DNA of 64,000 nucleotides, taken from contig PXRI01000008.1 of assembly GCA_003021005.1 (NCBI GenBank), forward strand, positions 62,001 through 126,000. Direction: 5' to 3'. Positions 20,316 through 30,767 of this stretch are shown here, piece by piece; within the stretch, counting starts at the first letter, position 1, and each line of letters starts with the position of its first letter. The notes beneath the pieces were generated by a model. It was given only the letters and a program-made list of their open reading frames with translations. It did not search any database and was not told where the DNA came from. This DNA comes from Halobacteriales archaeon QS_1_69_70. Its GTDB lineage: Archaea; Halobacteriota; Halobacteria; Halobacteriales; Haloarculaceae. The position numbers were made by a program, and so were the translations under genes.

Positions 20316-21215
20316 ATGGACGACGTCGTCATCTTCGGCGCCGGCAGCCTCGGCAGCCTCGTAGGTGGGCTTCTCGCGCGCGACCACGACGTGACGCTGG
20401 TCGGCCGCGATCCCCACGTGTCGGCGGTCCGGGAGCGCGGGCTCCACCTCAAGGGGGCGGTCGAGACGACGGTCCGCCCGGACGCGGTCACGGAGCCGCC
20501 GGCCGACGCGGACCTCGCCGTCGTCTGCGTGAAGGCCGTCGACACAGTGGCGGCCGCCGAGGCGCTCGCCGGGGCGGACCTCGAGGTCTGTCTGTCGCTC
20601 CAGAACGGCATGGGCAACGAGGCGGTGCTGGCCGGCGGGCTCGATGCGACGGTGCTGGCGGGGACCTGCACGTACGGCGCCGTGCTCGAAGAGCCGGGCG
20701 TCGTCCGGTGTACCGGCGTGGGCGAGGTGGCCCTCGGCGCGCGCGACGGGGGGCCGTCGGACGCGGCCGACCGGGTCGGGGCGGCCCTCGACGCCGCCGG
20801 CGTCGAGACCACCGTCGCCTCTGACATGCCGCGGCGGCTCTGGGAGAAGCTGGCGATCAACGCCGGCATCAACGCGACGACGGCGCTCGCCCGGCTCGAC
20901 AACGGCGCCCTGGTGGACGGCGAGGCCAACGCGGTCGCCACCGCGGCCGCCCGCGAGGTCGGCCGCGTCGCCGACGCCGAGGGCGTCGACCTGTCGCCCG
21001 ACGCGGCCGCGGCGGCCGTCGAACGCGTGGCGGCGGCGACGGCGGCGAACACCTCCTCCATGCGACAGGACGTCGAGGCCGGCCGCCGGACCGAAGTCGA
21101 CGCCATCGGGGGCTATGTCTGTAAGCGTGCCGACGAGCACGGCGTCGACGTCCCCGTCAACGACACGATGACGCGGCTGCTGCGGGCATGGGAAGCCGAG
21201 CGCGAACTCCGGTAA
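20316..21215 (+). CDS. 2-dehydropantoate 2-reductase family protein
   Basis: VVIFGAGSLGSLVGGLLA Rossmann motif; VCLSLQNGMGNE; LWEKLAINAGINATTAL. Confidence 0.85.
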   Translation: MDDVVIFGAGSLGSLVGGLLARDHDVTLVGRDPHVSAVRERGLHLKGAVETTVRPDAVTEPPADADLAVVCVKAVDTVAAAEALAGADLEVCLSLQNGMGNEAVLAGGLDATVLAGTCTYGAVLEEPGVVRCTGVGEVALGARDGGPSDAADRVGAALDAAGVETTVASDMPRRLWEKLAINAGINATTALARLDNGALVDGEANAVATAAAREVGRVADAEGVDLSPDAAAAAVERVAAATAANTSSMRQDVEAGRRTEVDAIGGYVCKRADEHGVDVPVNDTMTRLLRAWEAERELR

Positions 21216-21302
21216 GAGCGGCTGAGTCCCCGGCGCCGGCGGGCCCGGTACCGTATCGGGCGAACGGAAACGCCTTTGATTCCCGTCGCCGTCGGCGAGA
21301 CC

Positions 21303-21533
21303 ATGAACTGGTTCGACGGGATCGTCTCCCTCCCCGCGCTGGCAGTCCTGTACGGCCTCACGTTCGGCGGGCGGCCCGGAGCCATCGCAGGGTTCGTCGG
21401 CGGGGTCGTCGCCGGCAGCCTCGGGCTGTACCTCACGACGCACAGCACCCGCCTCGACCGGATCGCCCGGCGGGTCGAGGCACTCGAGCGGGAGCTTGAT
21501 GCGGGCGAGCGAGGTGATGGTGGTCCCGATTGA
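21303..21533 (+). CDS. small membrane protein, hypothetical
   Basis: 76 aa with two hydrophobic helices. Confidence 0.5.
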   Translation: MNWFDGIVSLPALAVLYGLTFGGRPGAIAGFVGGVVAGSLGLYLTTHSTRLDRIARRVEALERELDAGERGDGGPD

Positions 21534-21583
21534 GGTCGTGACCGGCCCCGGCGTCGAGCGTCTCGTGGCCCAGGCCGGCGTGA

Positions 21584-23089
21584 TTACTCCATGTAGCCGA
21601 GGTCCTGGAGCCGCTCCTTGGCAACGTCGTCCATCTGTTCGAGGGCCGCGTCGGTGCCGGTCGTGGTGGCCGTCCATTCGTCGCCGACGCGGGCCTCGAA
21701 CCGTTCGAGGGCCGCGCGGACCTCCCGGACGACCGGGTCGTCGTTCGCGGGCCTGCCGTCGACGGGGTCGGTCTCGCCCGGGTCGGCGTCGAGCCGGTAG
21801 GCCTCGTCCGGAACGTGCTCGTTCCGGATATACTTCCCGTCGGGCCGGCGGGCCGCCCGCATCCGGGAGTGGAACCGCGACGCCTCCGGGATCTCGATGC
21901 CGGCCTCGGCGGCCTTCGTCTCGAGCTGGTTGAGTTCGACGACCGGCCGGTGGTAGTCGACGAATGCGTACTCGCCGTCGGGGACGTCGCGGCCCGCCGA
22001 CAGCAGCGAGCGGCCGGGCTCGAACGGGCGGGCGTCGACGGCGCCGACGGCGTCGGCGGCGGCCGTCGACTCGAGGACGGTGTCGTAGAGGTCGAGGAGT
22101 TCGACCTGCTCGTCGGTCCGGCCGGCGTCGACGGCCGGGTGTTTCACCAGAAGCGGGACGTTCACGAGCGGGTCGTAGACGGCGAACTCGTGTCCGTAGA
22201 GCCCGTGCTCCCCGTGGAGCTCGCCGTGGTCCGAACAGACGACCACGACCGTGTCCTCCCACTGCCCGGTCGCCCGTAGGTGGTCGAACAGCCGCCCGAG
22301 TTCGGCGTCGATGTGCCGGAGTTCGGCGTCGTACAGGGCCCGGATGTCGGCGAACTCGGCCTCGTCGACCGCCCGGGCGCCCGAGTTGTATTCCTTTGAG
22401 TTCTGGCAGACAGCGGTGGGGTCGACGCCGGGCGCGAACGCCTCGCGGTACTCCGCCGGCGGGTAGTACGGCAGGTGGGCGTCCATGAGGTTGACGAACG
22501 CGAACCAGTCGTCGCCGGCGTGGGCGTCGGCGAACCCCCGGACGCGATCGATTATCTCGGGGGTCTTCGAGTCGGCGCCGTCGCCGCCGGCGAGGTGCTC
22601 GTGGACGTCGTTGCCGACCTCCACCAGGCGGTCGGCGACCCACCGGAAGCGGCTGTCGAGCACCCGCTGCCAGACGTCCGCGGCGACGCCGGACAGCGCC
22701 CCGCCGGGCAGCACCTCGAAGAAGTTGTCCTGGCGGTCGAAGCCCGCCGTGAGTCGCGTGTACGGCGTGATCCAGGCGTTCGAGGAGTAGCAGGCGGTCG
22801 CGTAGCCGGCCGCCGACAGCGCCTCCGCGAGCGTCCCGACGTCCCCGGGGAGGTACGGCGCCTCCTGGGTCGCGGTGTGCTCGGCGGGGTAGAGGCCGGT
22901 GAACATCGACGCGTGGACGGGCAGCGTCCACGGGGCCTGGGCGACCGCCTCCTCGTAGACGAGCGCCTCGTCGGCGAACGCCGACAGCGTCGGCGTGGTC
23001 GGCCGGTCGTAGCCGTACGGGGTGAGGTGGTCCTTCCGGACCGTGTCCAGCACCACGACGAGTACGTTCCGGCCGGCGGACTCCGACAT
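21584..23089 (-). CDS. sulfatase-family hydrolase
   Basis: NVLVVVLDTVRKDHLTPYGYDRPTTPTL, APWTLPVHASMFTGLYPAEH, VVCSDHGELHGEHGLYGHE. Confidence 0.88.
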   Translation of the reverse strand: MSESAGRNVLVVVLDTVRKDHLTPYGYDRPTTPTLSAFADEALVYEEAVAQAPWTLPVHASMFTGLYPAEHTATQEAPYLPGDVGTLAEALSAAGYATACYSSNAWITPYTRLTAGFDRQDNFFEVLPGGALSGVAADVWQRVLDSRFRWVADRLVEVGNDVHEHLAGGDGADSKTPEIIDRVRGFADAHAGDDWFAFVNLMDAHLPYYPPAEYREAFAPGVDPTAVCQNSKEYNSGARAVDEAEFADIRALYDAELRHIDAELGRLFDHLRATGQWEDTVVVVCSDHGELHGEHGLYGHEFAVYDPLVNVPLLVKHPAVDAGRTDEQVELLDLYDTVLESTAAADAVGAVDARPFEPGRSLLSAGRDVPDGEYAFVDYHRPVVELNQLETKAAEAGIEIPEASRFHSRMRAARRPDGKYIRNEHVPDEAYRLDADPGETDPVDGRPANDDPVVREVRAALERFEARVGDEWTATTTGTDAALEQMDDVAKERLQDLGYME

Positions 23090-23099
23090 CGGTGGCTGA

Positions 23100-24668
23100 C
23101 TATCGGCCCCTTTCGGGCTTAAACGGTGTGGTGTCCCGCGGTTGGACGCCGGGCCAGTCGGCGAACGTGCCGCCGACGAGCGTGTCGGCCTGGGCGGCGA
23201 GGTAGTCAGACCCGGTTTCGAGGACGGCGGTCGACAACGACGCACCGTCGTCGGCGTGGGCCCGGAGGCGGGTGCGCTTCCAGCCGGCGGGTGAGGTCCG
23301 GGCCGCCACGCGGGCCCGAAGCGGGCGGAGCCGGGCGTCGACGGTACTCGCATCGAAGCCGGCCAGCTCGAGGCCCTCGGCCGCGACGCCGAAGAGGTCG
23401 TCGTACAGTTCGTCGGCGTCGGTGGTCTCGGAGCCGTCGGCCGAACGCCAGTGCAGCTCCGCCGCCAGCCCCGCGTCGGCGGCCGCATAGAAGTTCTCGC
23501 GGGCGCGCTCCCACGGGAGGTCGACGACGGGGTGGTCGGTCGCCGGGAGCCCCCGCATGAGGCCGCCGAAGACGGCCACGAGCGCCGTCGCGTCGCGGAC
23601 GGTCGGCTGGCCCGGGAGCGGCCGGAACTCGATGCGTGCGTTGGCCGCCGCCTCCGAGGCGCCCCCGAACACCGGCCGCACCCACCGCCAGTAGGAGCCG
23701 TGCTTGTGCCGGAGGTGAGCGAACCGACCGTCGAACCGCTCGCAGGCCGCGGGCGTCGCCGGCGCGATGGGCGGGTCCGCGGCGATCCGGTCGATCGCTT
23801 CGCCGGCGTCCTCCAGGTCCCGGGGAAACCGCACCTTGGCCGGGCGGTCCGGGTCGTTCATCACGTCCTCGTACAGCCCGATCCGGCCCTCGAGGGACGC
23901 CGTCTCGAGGACGTCCTCGACCGTGGCGTCGGCGTCGTACAGTGACGGCGGGAACAGCGGCGAGTTGGCCGCGAGCGCGAGCAGCGGGCCGGCCACCCGG
24001 AGGGCGTACGCGAACTGCATCGGGAGCGCCGCTGCGGTCGGGACCTGGTAGTGCGGCTGGATGCTGGTCGTGAACGACGCCGGGGCGATGGTGGGGGTCT
24101 CGAGGGTGACGTTCGGGGTCTCGAGCCGACGTCGCGGCTCGTAGTGGGGCGTGTTCGACATCACGTGGTACCGGACCGACGGCGGGACGTTCGGGGAGAG
24201 CCGGAGGCCGTCGACGTGCTCGCAGGCCGCGAGGTACTCGCGGGCGGTCTCGGCGACCGGCGGGACGGTCCAGCCCCCGTCGGCGACGAGGCGGATGCCC
24301 TCGGCCTCGGCGGCGGCCGCGTGGGCGGCCCGCACCGCCGCCTGGACCTCGTGCCGGAGCGCGGCCAGGCCGTGGGGGCCGAACGGCTGCGGGCGGCCGG
24401 CGAGTTCGGCGTTGTGGCGGCCGAGTTCCTTCTCGAAGCCGATGAGTTCCAGCAAGGGGGCGGGCACCCGACGAAGGACGTCCGTGCGGGCGTCGACGGC
24501 GTAGAACTCGTGTTCGAGGCCGACGATGGCCCCCGGGTTGTCGAACGTCCCGACCGACAGTTCGGCCTTCAGCGCCTCGGCCTCGCGCTCGACGCGGGTC
24601 TCGAAGGCGTCGACGTCGACGTCCAGGGCGGCCCTGACCCCGTCGGCGAGGTCGTCCATGGGCTCCAC
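23100..24668 (-). CDS. glutamate-cysteine ligase (GCS2)-like protein
   Basis: VGLEHEFYAVDARTD; SVRYHVMSNTPHYEPRR; ANARIEFRPLPGQPTVRDATA. Confidence 0.65.
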   Translation of the reverse strand: MEPMDDLADGVRAALDVDVDAFETRVEREAEALKAELSVGTFDNPGAIVGLEHEFYAVDARTDVLRRVPAPLLELIGFEKELGRHNAELAGRPQPFGPHGLAALRHEVQAAVRAAHAAAAEAEGIRLVADGGWTVPPVAETAREYLAACEHVDGLRLSPNVPPSVRYHVMSNTPHYEPRRRLETPNVTLETPTIAPASFTTSIQPHYQVPTAAALPMQFAYALRVAGPLLALAANSPLFPPSLYDADATVEDVLETASLEGRIGLYEDVMNDPDRPAKVRFPRDLEDAGEAIDRIAADPPIAPATPAACERFDGRFAHLRHKHGSYWRWVRPVFGGASEAAANARIEFRPLPGQPTVRDATALVAVFGGLMRGLPATDHPVVDLPWERARENFYAAADAGLAAELHWRSADGSETTDADELYDDLFGVAAEGLELAGFDASTVDARLRPLRARVAARTSPAGWKRTRLRAHADDGASLSTAVLETGSDYLAAQADTLVGGTFADWPGVQPRDTTPFKPERGR

Positions 24669-24774
24669 TGCGGGCGGGTGATCCTTAAATTACGCAGTGG
24701 CGACGCTCACGGCGCCCCTCGCCGGGCCAGTAGAGCTTGCGGACGTCGGCCCGGAAAGTGCGATCCCCGCCGAT

Positions 24775-25128
24775 TCAGAACGGGGCTTCGGGACCCTCGT
24801 CGCCGCCGCCGTCGCCGGGGAACGACGGGGACACCTGGCCGCCGGCCATCCCCTCGGCGCCGCCGTCCATGCCGGTGTCGGCGTGGACGGTGTCGATCTC
24901 GGCGATCTCCTGGGTCATGCGGCTCTTGATCGCCTGGATGGTCATCGGCGAGATGCCACAGCCCGAGCAGGCGCCGCCGAGCATGATCGTGACCTCGCCG
25001 GTCTCGCGGTCGAGGTCCTGGATGGCGGCGCTGCCGCCGTGCATCTGGATCTGCGGGAAGTTGCGGCGGAGGAAGTTGCTGATGCGCTCGCGGAGTTCGT
25101 CGTCTCCGGCGGCGGTTTCCGTGCTCAT
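24775..25128 (-). CDS. NifU C-terminal domain protein
   Basis: IQMHGGSAAIQDLDRETGEVTIMLGGACSGCGISPMTIQAIK. Confidence 0.88.
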   Translation of the reverse strand: MSTETAAGDDELRERISNFLRRNFPQIQMHGGSAAIQDLDRETGEVTIMLGGACSGCGISPMTIQAIKSRMTQEIAEIDTVHADTGMDGGAEGMAGGQVSPSFPGDGGGDEGPEAPF

Positions 25129-25326
25129 GTCGTGGGGTACGCCGTGCAGCCGTATGAAGATTGGGCTCCGGGGCGACGCCGGACGCGGACAGCAGCAGTG
25201 ACCAGGGGGACGGACGAGCCAACGGCGACCGACGGCCGGACGATGGAGACCGGCCGCCGCGACCGCTGGGATGACGGGCGCCCGACGGCCGTCTGACGGG
25301 TGTTTATGCTCGTGGCTCGCCGAAGT

Positions 25327-25776
25327 ATGGACATGTCCACGCGCCGCCGTTTCCTCGCCGCCGCCGGCCTCGCGACCGCCACGGCCGGCTGCATGAACGC
25401 GCTCGGCAGCGACACCGGAGCCGCCGGGGCCGCCCCCGGCTCGTCCGGCGACCCCGACGGCGTCCTGATCGAGACGCTGTCGGTCCGGAACAACCACGAC
25501 CAGGGCCACCGGGTGCAGCTGGCCGTCGAGTCGGCCGAGGGCGTCGTCCACCTGAACACCTACCAGGTGGAGCATGCGGGCGGGACGGTCGTCGAGGGCG
25601 ACTGGACGAACACGGCGGGCGAGTACGTCGTCCACGCGCGGCTGGACGACGGCGAGATCCAGTCGACCGACGTCTCCGGGAGCGTCGACGGGTCCACGAG
25701 CTGCGTCCGGATGGTCCTCCGGATCGACCAGCAGGGCACGCTCCGCATCCTCTTCGGCACGAACTGCGAGCGTTAG
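25327..25776 (+). CDS. twin-arginine-exported lipoprotein-like protein
   Basis: MSTRRRFLAAAGLATATAGCMNAL Tat + lipobox. Confidence 0.7.
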   Translation: MDMSTRRRFLAAAGLATATAGCMNALGSDTGAAGAAPGSSGDPDGVLIETLSVRNNHDQGHRVQLAVESAEGVVHLNTYQVEHAGGTVVEGDWTNTAGEYVVHARLDDGEIQSTDVSGSVDGSTSCVRMVLRIDQQGTLRILFGTNCER

Positions 25777-26081
25777 CCGTCGAAGACTCCTGCCAGTTCC
25801 GCCTCGATCGCCGCGACGTACGCCTCCAGCACCGCCTCGAACCGCTCCTCCTCGACGACCACGCCGGTGAGCCGGTCGTGGGGCTCTGCGGGCAGCTCCA
25901 GGTAGAAGCCCTCCCTGTCGTCGTAGCACGGCTCGGACTCGTCGAGGACCTGCTGATCGATGGCGTGGACCAGCGTCGAGTCGTACCGCTCGTTGATCCG
26001 GTCGAAGGCGTTCCTGTACGCCTGCTGGAGCTGCGGGAAGTACTCGCCGTACTTCCGCTCGTCGAAAGTTTCGGCGTCCAT
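25773..26081 (-). CDS. conserved haloarchaeal protein (DUF5783-like)
   Basis: MDAETFDERKYGEYFPQLQQAYRNAFDRINERYDSTLVHAIDQQVLDESEP. Confidence 0.6.
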   Translation of the reverse strand: MDAETFDERKYGEYFPQLQQAYRNAFDRINERYDSTLVHAIDQQVLDESEPCYDDREGFYLELPAEPHDRLTGVVVEEERFEAVLEAYVAAIEAELAGVFDG

Positions 26082-26200
26082 ACGCCGCGCTTGGAGCCGG
26101 CGGGGCAAAAGGCAGTCGAACGACCGGCATCGGCACCGGCGCGATTGCAGACACGGCGTCGAACAGCAAGCCACTTGGCCGAGGCGTCGAACCAGCGGGT

Positions 26201-26619
26201 ATGTACCGAAGCGGCGCGTTCGTCGCCGACCAGGTCACGCCGACGACCGACGAACAGGTTCAGCCAAACGGGGTCGACCTGACCCTGGAGGCCGTCTTCG
26301 AGCAGCGGGAACCGGGCCGCATCGGCCGGGACGGCAAGGAGGTCGGTTCCCGCCTGCGCCGTCCCGCAGACCCCGCCCTCGGGGGCGACGCCGTCGAGGG
26401 GGGCGCCGACCGGGCGGGCACCCACTACCTGCCGCCGGGCGGTTACGTGGTTCGGTACGCCGAGGTCGTCTCGGTGCCCGACGACCACGTCGGCTTCGTC
26501 CACCCGCGGTCGTCGCTCATGCGGAACTCCTGTATGCTCAACACCGCCGTCTGGGACGCGGGCTACGAGGGGAAGGGCGAGGGGCCTACGACGGCAGCTA
26601 CCAGGGCGAGCACCTCTGA
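26201..26619 (+). pseudogene. dut: dUTP diphosphatase with internal deletion/frameshift
   Basis: MYRSGAFVADQV...FVHPRSSLMRNSCMLNTAVWDAGYEGKGEG then the conserved tail AYDGSYQGEHL* in a different frame ending at 26619. Confidence 0.75.
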
Positions 26620-26828
26620 CCTCCCCCATGCCCGGATATGGCCGGTCCGCGGGTGGCAAATGTTGACACGTTTGGACGCGTCTGTCAGAAGATATAACAC
26701 CCAGGTTCGGTCGTACCGCGGGCTCCGTTCACCCGACCCGACTTAAACAACCACGCATACAGTGCGTAATGTATTTCGTAGGGTGCCCCGATGCTAGGGT
26801 AACTTCGGTCTACATCCCACGCTCATCC

Positions 26829-28163
26829 ATGTCAAAAACTACCACACGGCGGCTGTTCGCGGTGGTCGTCGCGCTCCTCGTCGGGTGCTCGATCGCGGGG
26901 GGGCCGGCCATCGCCGCTGGGGCAGCAACCGGGACGGTCGGGGAGGACGTCGACGGGACCCTGGGCTCGGAGGACGAGCGGTCGGGCGGCCCGACGTCCG
27001 GGGGCGACTCGTCCGATGAGGGGGCCGCCGACGACACGAACGGCGACGAATCGGGCGACGACGGCTCGGGCGAGGACGACTCCAGCGACGGCTCCGACGC
27101 GGAGTCGACCGACGACTCCGGCACCGACGACTCGAGCACCGACGAGCGGTCGGACGAGGCCGCAGGGAGCGTGCCGCCGGCCGCCCAGGGGGGCGACCAC
27201 AACCCGAACGCGGCCCTCACCGTCGACGGCGTCGGGAACACCGACGGCAATGCCGTTAGCGGCGTGACGGTGACGGGGTTCACCCTGGTCGGGACCGTCG
27301 GCACCACCCTCAATCTGTCCCTCGAGCTGCCGGCCGACGGACTCAGGAGAACGGAGCGGACCGGTAGCGTGGCCGTCGAGGAGCGGGTAGGGGCCGGCCC
27401 GACCGGTGTCGCACGCGGTGACGGCGCCTCGGTCGACGCCGTGGTCCTGACCGTCGGCGCACTCGGCGACGGCGGCGGGCTCGACGGCGGGGACGGCGCC
27501 GGGCCGATTCCCGGCGGGCTCACCGGCGGCGCGACGCTCGGCCTGAGCGCCCTCGCGGCGGTCGCGTTCGTCCGCTCGCCGGTCCTCGGGGGCGGAACCG
27601 GGTCCGGCCTCCTCGGAACGCTGCTGGGCAAGGTGCGACCGTTCGTCCTCCCGCTGCGGTACAGCCGGTACGACGACTCGGACCCCCTCGAGCACGAGGC
27701 CCGCGAGGTGGTCTTCGAGGTCGTCCACGAGAGGCCGGGCTCGTACCTCTCGGAGGTCAGCGAGCGCGCCAGCCTCCCGTTGTCGACGACCCGCCACCAC
27801 ATGAAGGTCCTCGAGCGCGAGGAGGTGGTCTCCGGGGCGAAGCTCCGGGGCAAGCGCCGCTTTTACCCCGCCTACGCCGAGGGCATCGAACTGGCCGCGG
27901 CGCTGAACGACGAGTCGACGGCCAGTATCATCGACGCGCTGGCGCGGCTCGGCGCCGCCTCGGTGAGCGACCTGGCCGACGAGCTCGGCCGCGACCCGAG
28001 CACCATCAGCCACCACCTCCAGCGGCTGGAGGGGGACGACATCATCACCCGCGAGCGCCAGGGCCGCGCCGTGATGAACAAGCTCTCCAGCGACGCCCGG
28101 ACCGCGCTGCAGCCGGAGACGACGCCCCGGCCCGGCGAGGCCGCCGAGGCGCTGGCCGACTGA
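26829..28163 (+). CDS. membrane-anchored winged-HTH regulator with secreted acidic/Ser-rich N-terminus
   Basis: Signal peptide, DS-rich low-complexity region, TM near residues 230-270, then two wHTH domains (VSERASLPLSTTRHHMKVLEREEVV; VSDLADELGRDPSTISHHLQRLEGDDII). Confidence 0.75.
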   Translation: MSKTTTRRLFAVVVALLVGCSIAGGPAIAAGAATGTVGEDVDGTLGSEDERSGGPTSGGDSSDEGAADDTNGDESGDDGSGEDDSSDGSDAESTDDSGTDDSSTDERSDEAAGSVPPAAQGGDHNPNAALTVDGVGNTDGNAVSGVTVTGFTLVGTVGTTLNLSLELPADGLRRTERTGSVAVEERVGAGPTGVARGDGASVDAVVLTVGALGDGGGLDGGDGAGPIPGGLTGGATLGLSALAAVAFVRSPVLGGGTGSGLLGTLLGKVRPFVLPLRYSRYDDSDPLEHEAREVVFEVVHERPGSYLSEVSERASLPLSTTRHHMKVLEREEVVSGAKLRGKRRFYPAYAEGIELAAALNDESTASIIDALARLGAASVSDLADELGRDPSTISHHLQRLEGDDIITRERQGRAVMNKLSSDARTALQPETTPRPGEAAEALAD

Positions 28164-28445
28164 GGACCGCGCCACATCCCTCGAACGGGCTACGGATAGG
28201 TGGTACGGTCCCGCTCCGACCGCGCGCCTGGGAGTCCCACGGATCTGGCCCCCAGCACATGCTCAATGCGGTATTCTGACCCGGACGGCCACGCGGACGA
28301 TCCGAAATCCTCGTGCGGTCAAACCTCGCGAATCCGAGCAATAGGACCGGGCGTCGGTCGAGGTGACTCGGCTCGCGACTCCGTTCGGCGCCCGGGACCG
28401 ACTGTGAAGAAGCGCTAATACGGCCGCGCCGCGAGACGTCAACCC

Positions 28446-29376
28446 ATGCGGCCACGACGGTTCGTACTCACCGTCATCGTGGTTCTCCTCCTGGCCTCGC
28501 CGGCGCTGGCGCACGTGCCACGGTTCCCCGAAGACAACGACTCCCCCGGAGAGGCGGTCGTGGTGCCGGACCCGGTGAAGTCCTGGTCGTTCTACGACTC
28601 ACTCAAGGACGGCCAGGTCAAGTACTACCGGGCGACGCTCGGGGCCGGCGACGGCACTCGAGGCGTCGGGATCGGTCCCCGACGGCGTCGTCCTCCCGGA
28701 CGGAATGGACGCCGTCGTCGTCGAAGGTGACCGGCCCGGGTCCGCGCGCTACGAGCCGTTCGGACCGTCCGCGAACTACCACACAGCCGGGTTCGAGCAC
28801 ACGGTCGACCGGGAGCGGACCTACCTGATCGCCGTCTACGAACCGGCCGACCGGACGGGACCGGCCGGTGTCTCGATCGGCTCCGCGGAGTCGTTCACGC
28901 CCACGGAATACCTGACGGTCCCGTTCGACCTGCTCGAACTCCATCTGTGGGAGGGCCAATCGCCACTCGTGGTGGTCGGGCCGCTGCTCCTGACAGTCGT
29001 CGCCGGACTCGGTGCCGTTCGACGGCGATGGCAGGAATCCTGGGAGCACAAGCAGCTCCGGGCCACGCTTTCCGGTGCCGGACTGCTACTGCTGGGATCC
29101 GGCGTGAACACGGCCGTCCAGACGTCGGTCGCGCTCGGACGAACCGGACCCACAGCAGGGGTCCTCGTTACGACGGTCTTCATCGTGGTGCCGCTCGTCG
29201 GTGGCAGCTGGGTCCTCGCGCGGGCACTGGGGCCGACGTGTCCACTCACCCCCCGGAGACGGCTCGGGCTGGCTCTCACCGGCGTCGCGACGCTACTGAC
29301 GTGGGGCGGGTTCATCGTGGGTCCGCTCGTCCTGATCGGCGTGGCGGGCGTGCCGTCGCGGGCCAGTTCACGGTAG
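28446..29376 (+). pseudogene. signal-peptide membrane protein interrupted by deletion/frameshift
   Basis: N-term MRPRRFVLTVIVVLLLASPALAHVPRFPEDNDSPGEAVVVPDPVKSWSFYDSLKDGQVKYYRATLGAGD then ALEASGSVPDGVVLPDGMDAVVVEG... in another frame. Confidence 0.7.
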
Positions 29377-29771
29377 CCGCACCAACGCGGAGCGAGAGTG
29401 GCTGCCGACGATGTCGACGGATCGGACCGGCAGCCCGTTCCAGCACTGGAGAGGAGGGCGGCCTCGTCAATGCCGGAGACGAACTCCTCTCTCCCTCCAG
29501 TGGGAGGCGTCGCCGGGAGGTTCGACGCAGCGGAACCCAGACGCGTCGAGGACAGCCCCGACGGGTACATCCACTAAATCCGAGGCTACACGGATTCGGG
29601 ACCGACCACCCAACTGTCGTGACCCCGGGCCGAGATAACGGTCCCGCCCCCGCCGAGTCTGTCGTTCGCCCTGATCGTGGGCTATCGATATCTATCGGCA
29701 GCCGCCAACGTAGTTCCGGCGGGGGCTATATAGCCTACGCTTATGCGGCTTCGGCCGTACCATTCGTAGTC

Positions 29772-30604
29772 ATGGAGTACACCCTCCAGCCGGCGGAGAC
29801 AGTCTCCGACGGCATCAAACGCATCGTCGACGGGACGGTCGCCGCGGCCATCGAGCACATCGACGGGGACATGGAGCGGCACGAGACGGTCCATGAGGTC
29901 CGCAAACGGTGTAAGGAGGTCCGGGCGGCCGTCCGGCTCGTCCGCCCGGTGCTGCCCACCTATAGCGAGGAGAACGCCCACTACCGGGACGCCGCCGGCA
30001 GGCTCTCCGATGTCCGGGACGCCCACGCGGCGATCGAGACGTTCGACGAGCAGCTGCAGCCGGCGTTGGCCGACGACGACCGCCTCGACAACGGGGCCCT
30101 CGCCGACATCAGGGTGACGCTCGTCGACCGACGGGACCGGATGGCCGCCGACCACGACCTCCCGGACCGCCTGGCGACGGTCCGGGCCGAACTCGTCGAG
30201 GGCCGCAGGCGCGTCGAGGACCTCCCGGTCGCGACCGAGGGGTACGACGCCGTCGGCGGCGGCCTCCGGAAGTCCTACAAGCGGGCCCGAAACCGGATGG
30301 CCGACGCCTACGAGGAGCCCGATGGCCCGGCCCGATGGGGGCCCGGCGGTCGGAACTCAAAACCCTCTCCGACGTCATCGGGGACGAGAACGACCTCGCG
30401 GAGTTCCAGATTGCGATGGACGAGGCGGCGTTGTTCGACGACGCGACGCGGGACCGGCTCCGCGGGATCATCACGGGGCGGCGCGCGGAGCTACACCGGC
30501 GCGGCCGGCCGATCGGCGAGCGACTGTTCGCGGAACACCCGGACCGGCTCGTCGACCGGATTGGGGCGTACTGGCGCGCGACCCACGAATATGAACCCGC
30601 CTGA
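29772..30604 (+). pseudogene. CHAD-domain protein with internal deletion/frameshift
   Basis: HETVHEVRKRCKEVRAAVRLVRP CHAD motif; ...RARNRMADAYEEPD breaks and RRSELKTLSDVIGDENDLAEFQ resumes in another frame. Confidence 0.75.
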
Positions 30605-30767
30605 CGCGAGGGCCTCATCGGCACCGGCGGCACCGCACCGACATCTGCAGTGGGTCTCAGAGTGACGAGGGTCCAGCACGCTACCTATAGAGCGCTCACG
30701 AGCGGTATCGATGTCTCCATAGGCCACATACCCACCGCTATGCCTGCGGCCTGGATACACACGGGCT

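Noticed and set aside
19569-22931. 1120-aa minus-strand ORF (and 15985-18771 minus, 4617-6038 minus, 9033-10865 plus)
   Set aside because: Overlap well-supported genes on the other strand/frame with low-complexity composition typical of GC-rich non-coding frames.
2720-30604. Inteins, introns or programmed frameshifts explaining the broken genes
   Set aside because: Sequence is missing rather than added, and no slippery/stimulatory structure is evident.
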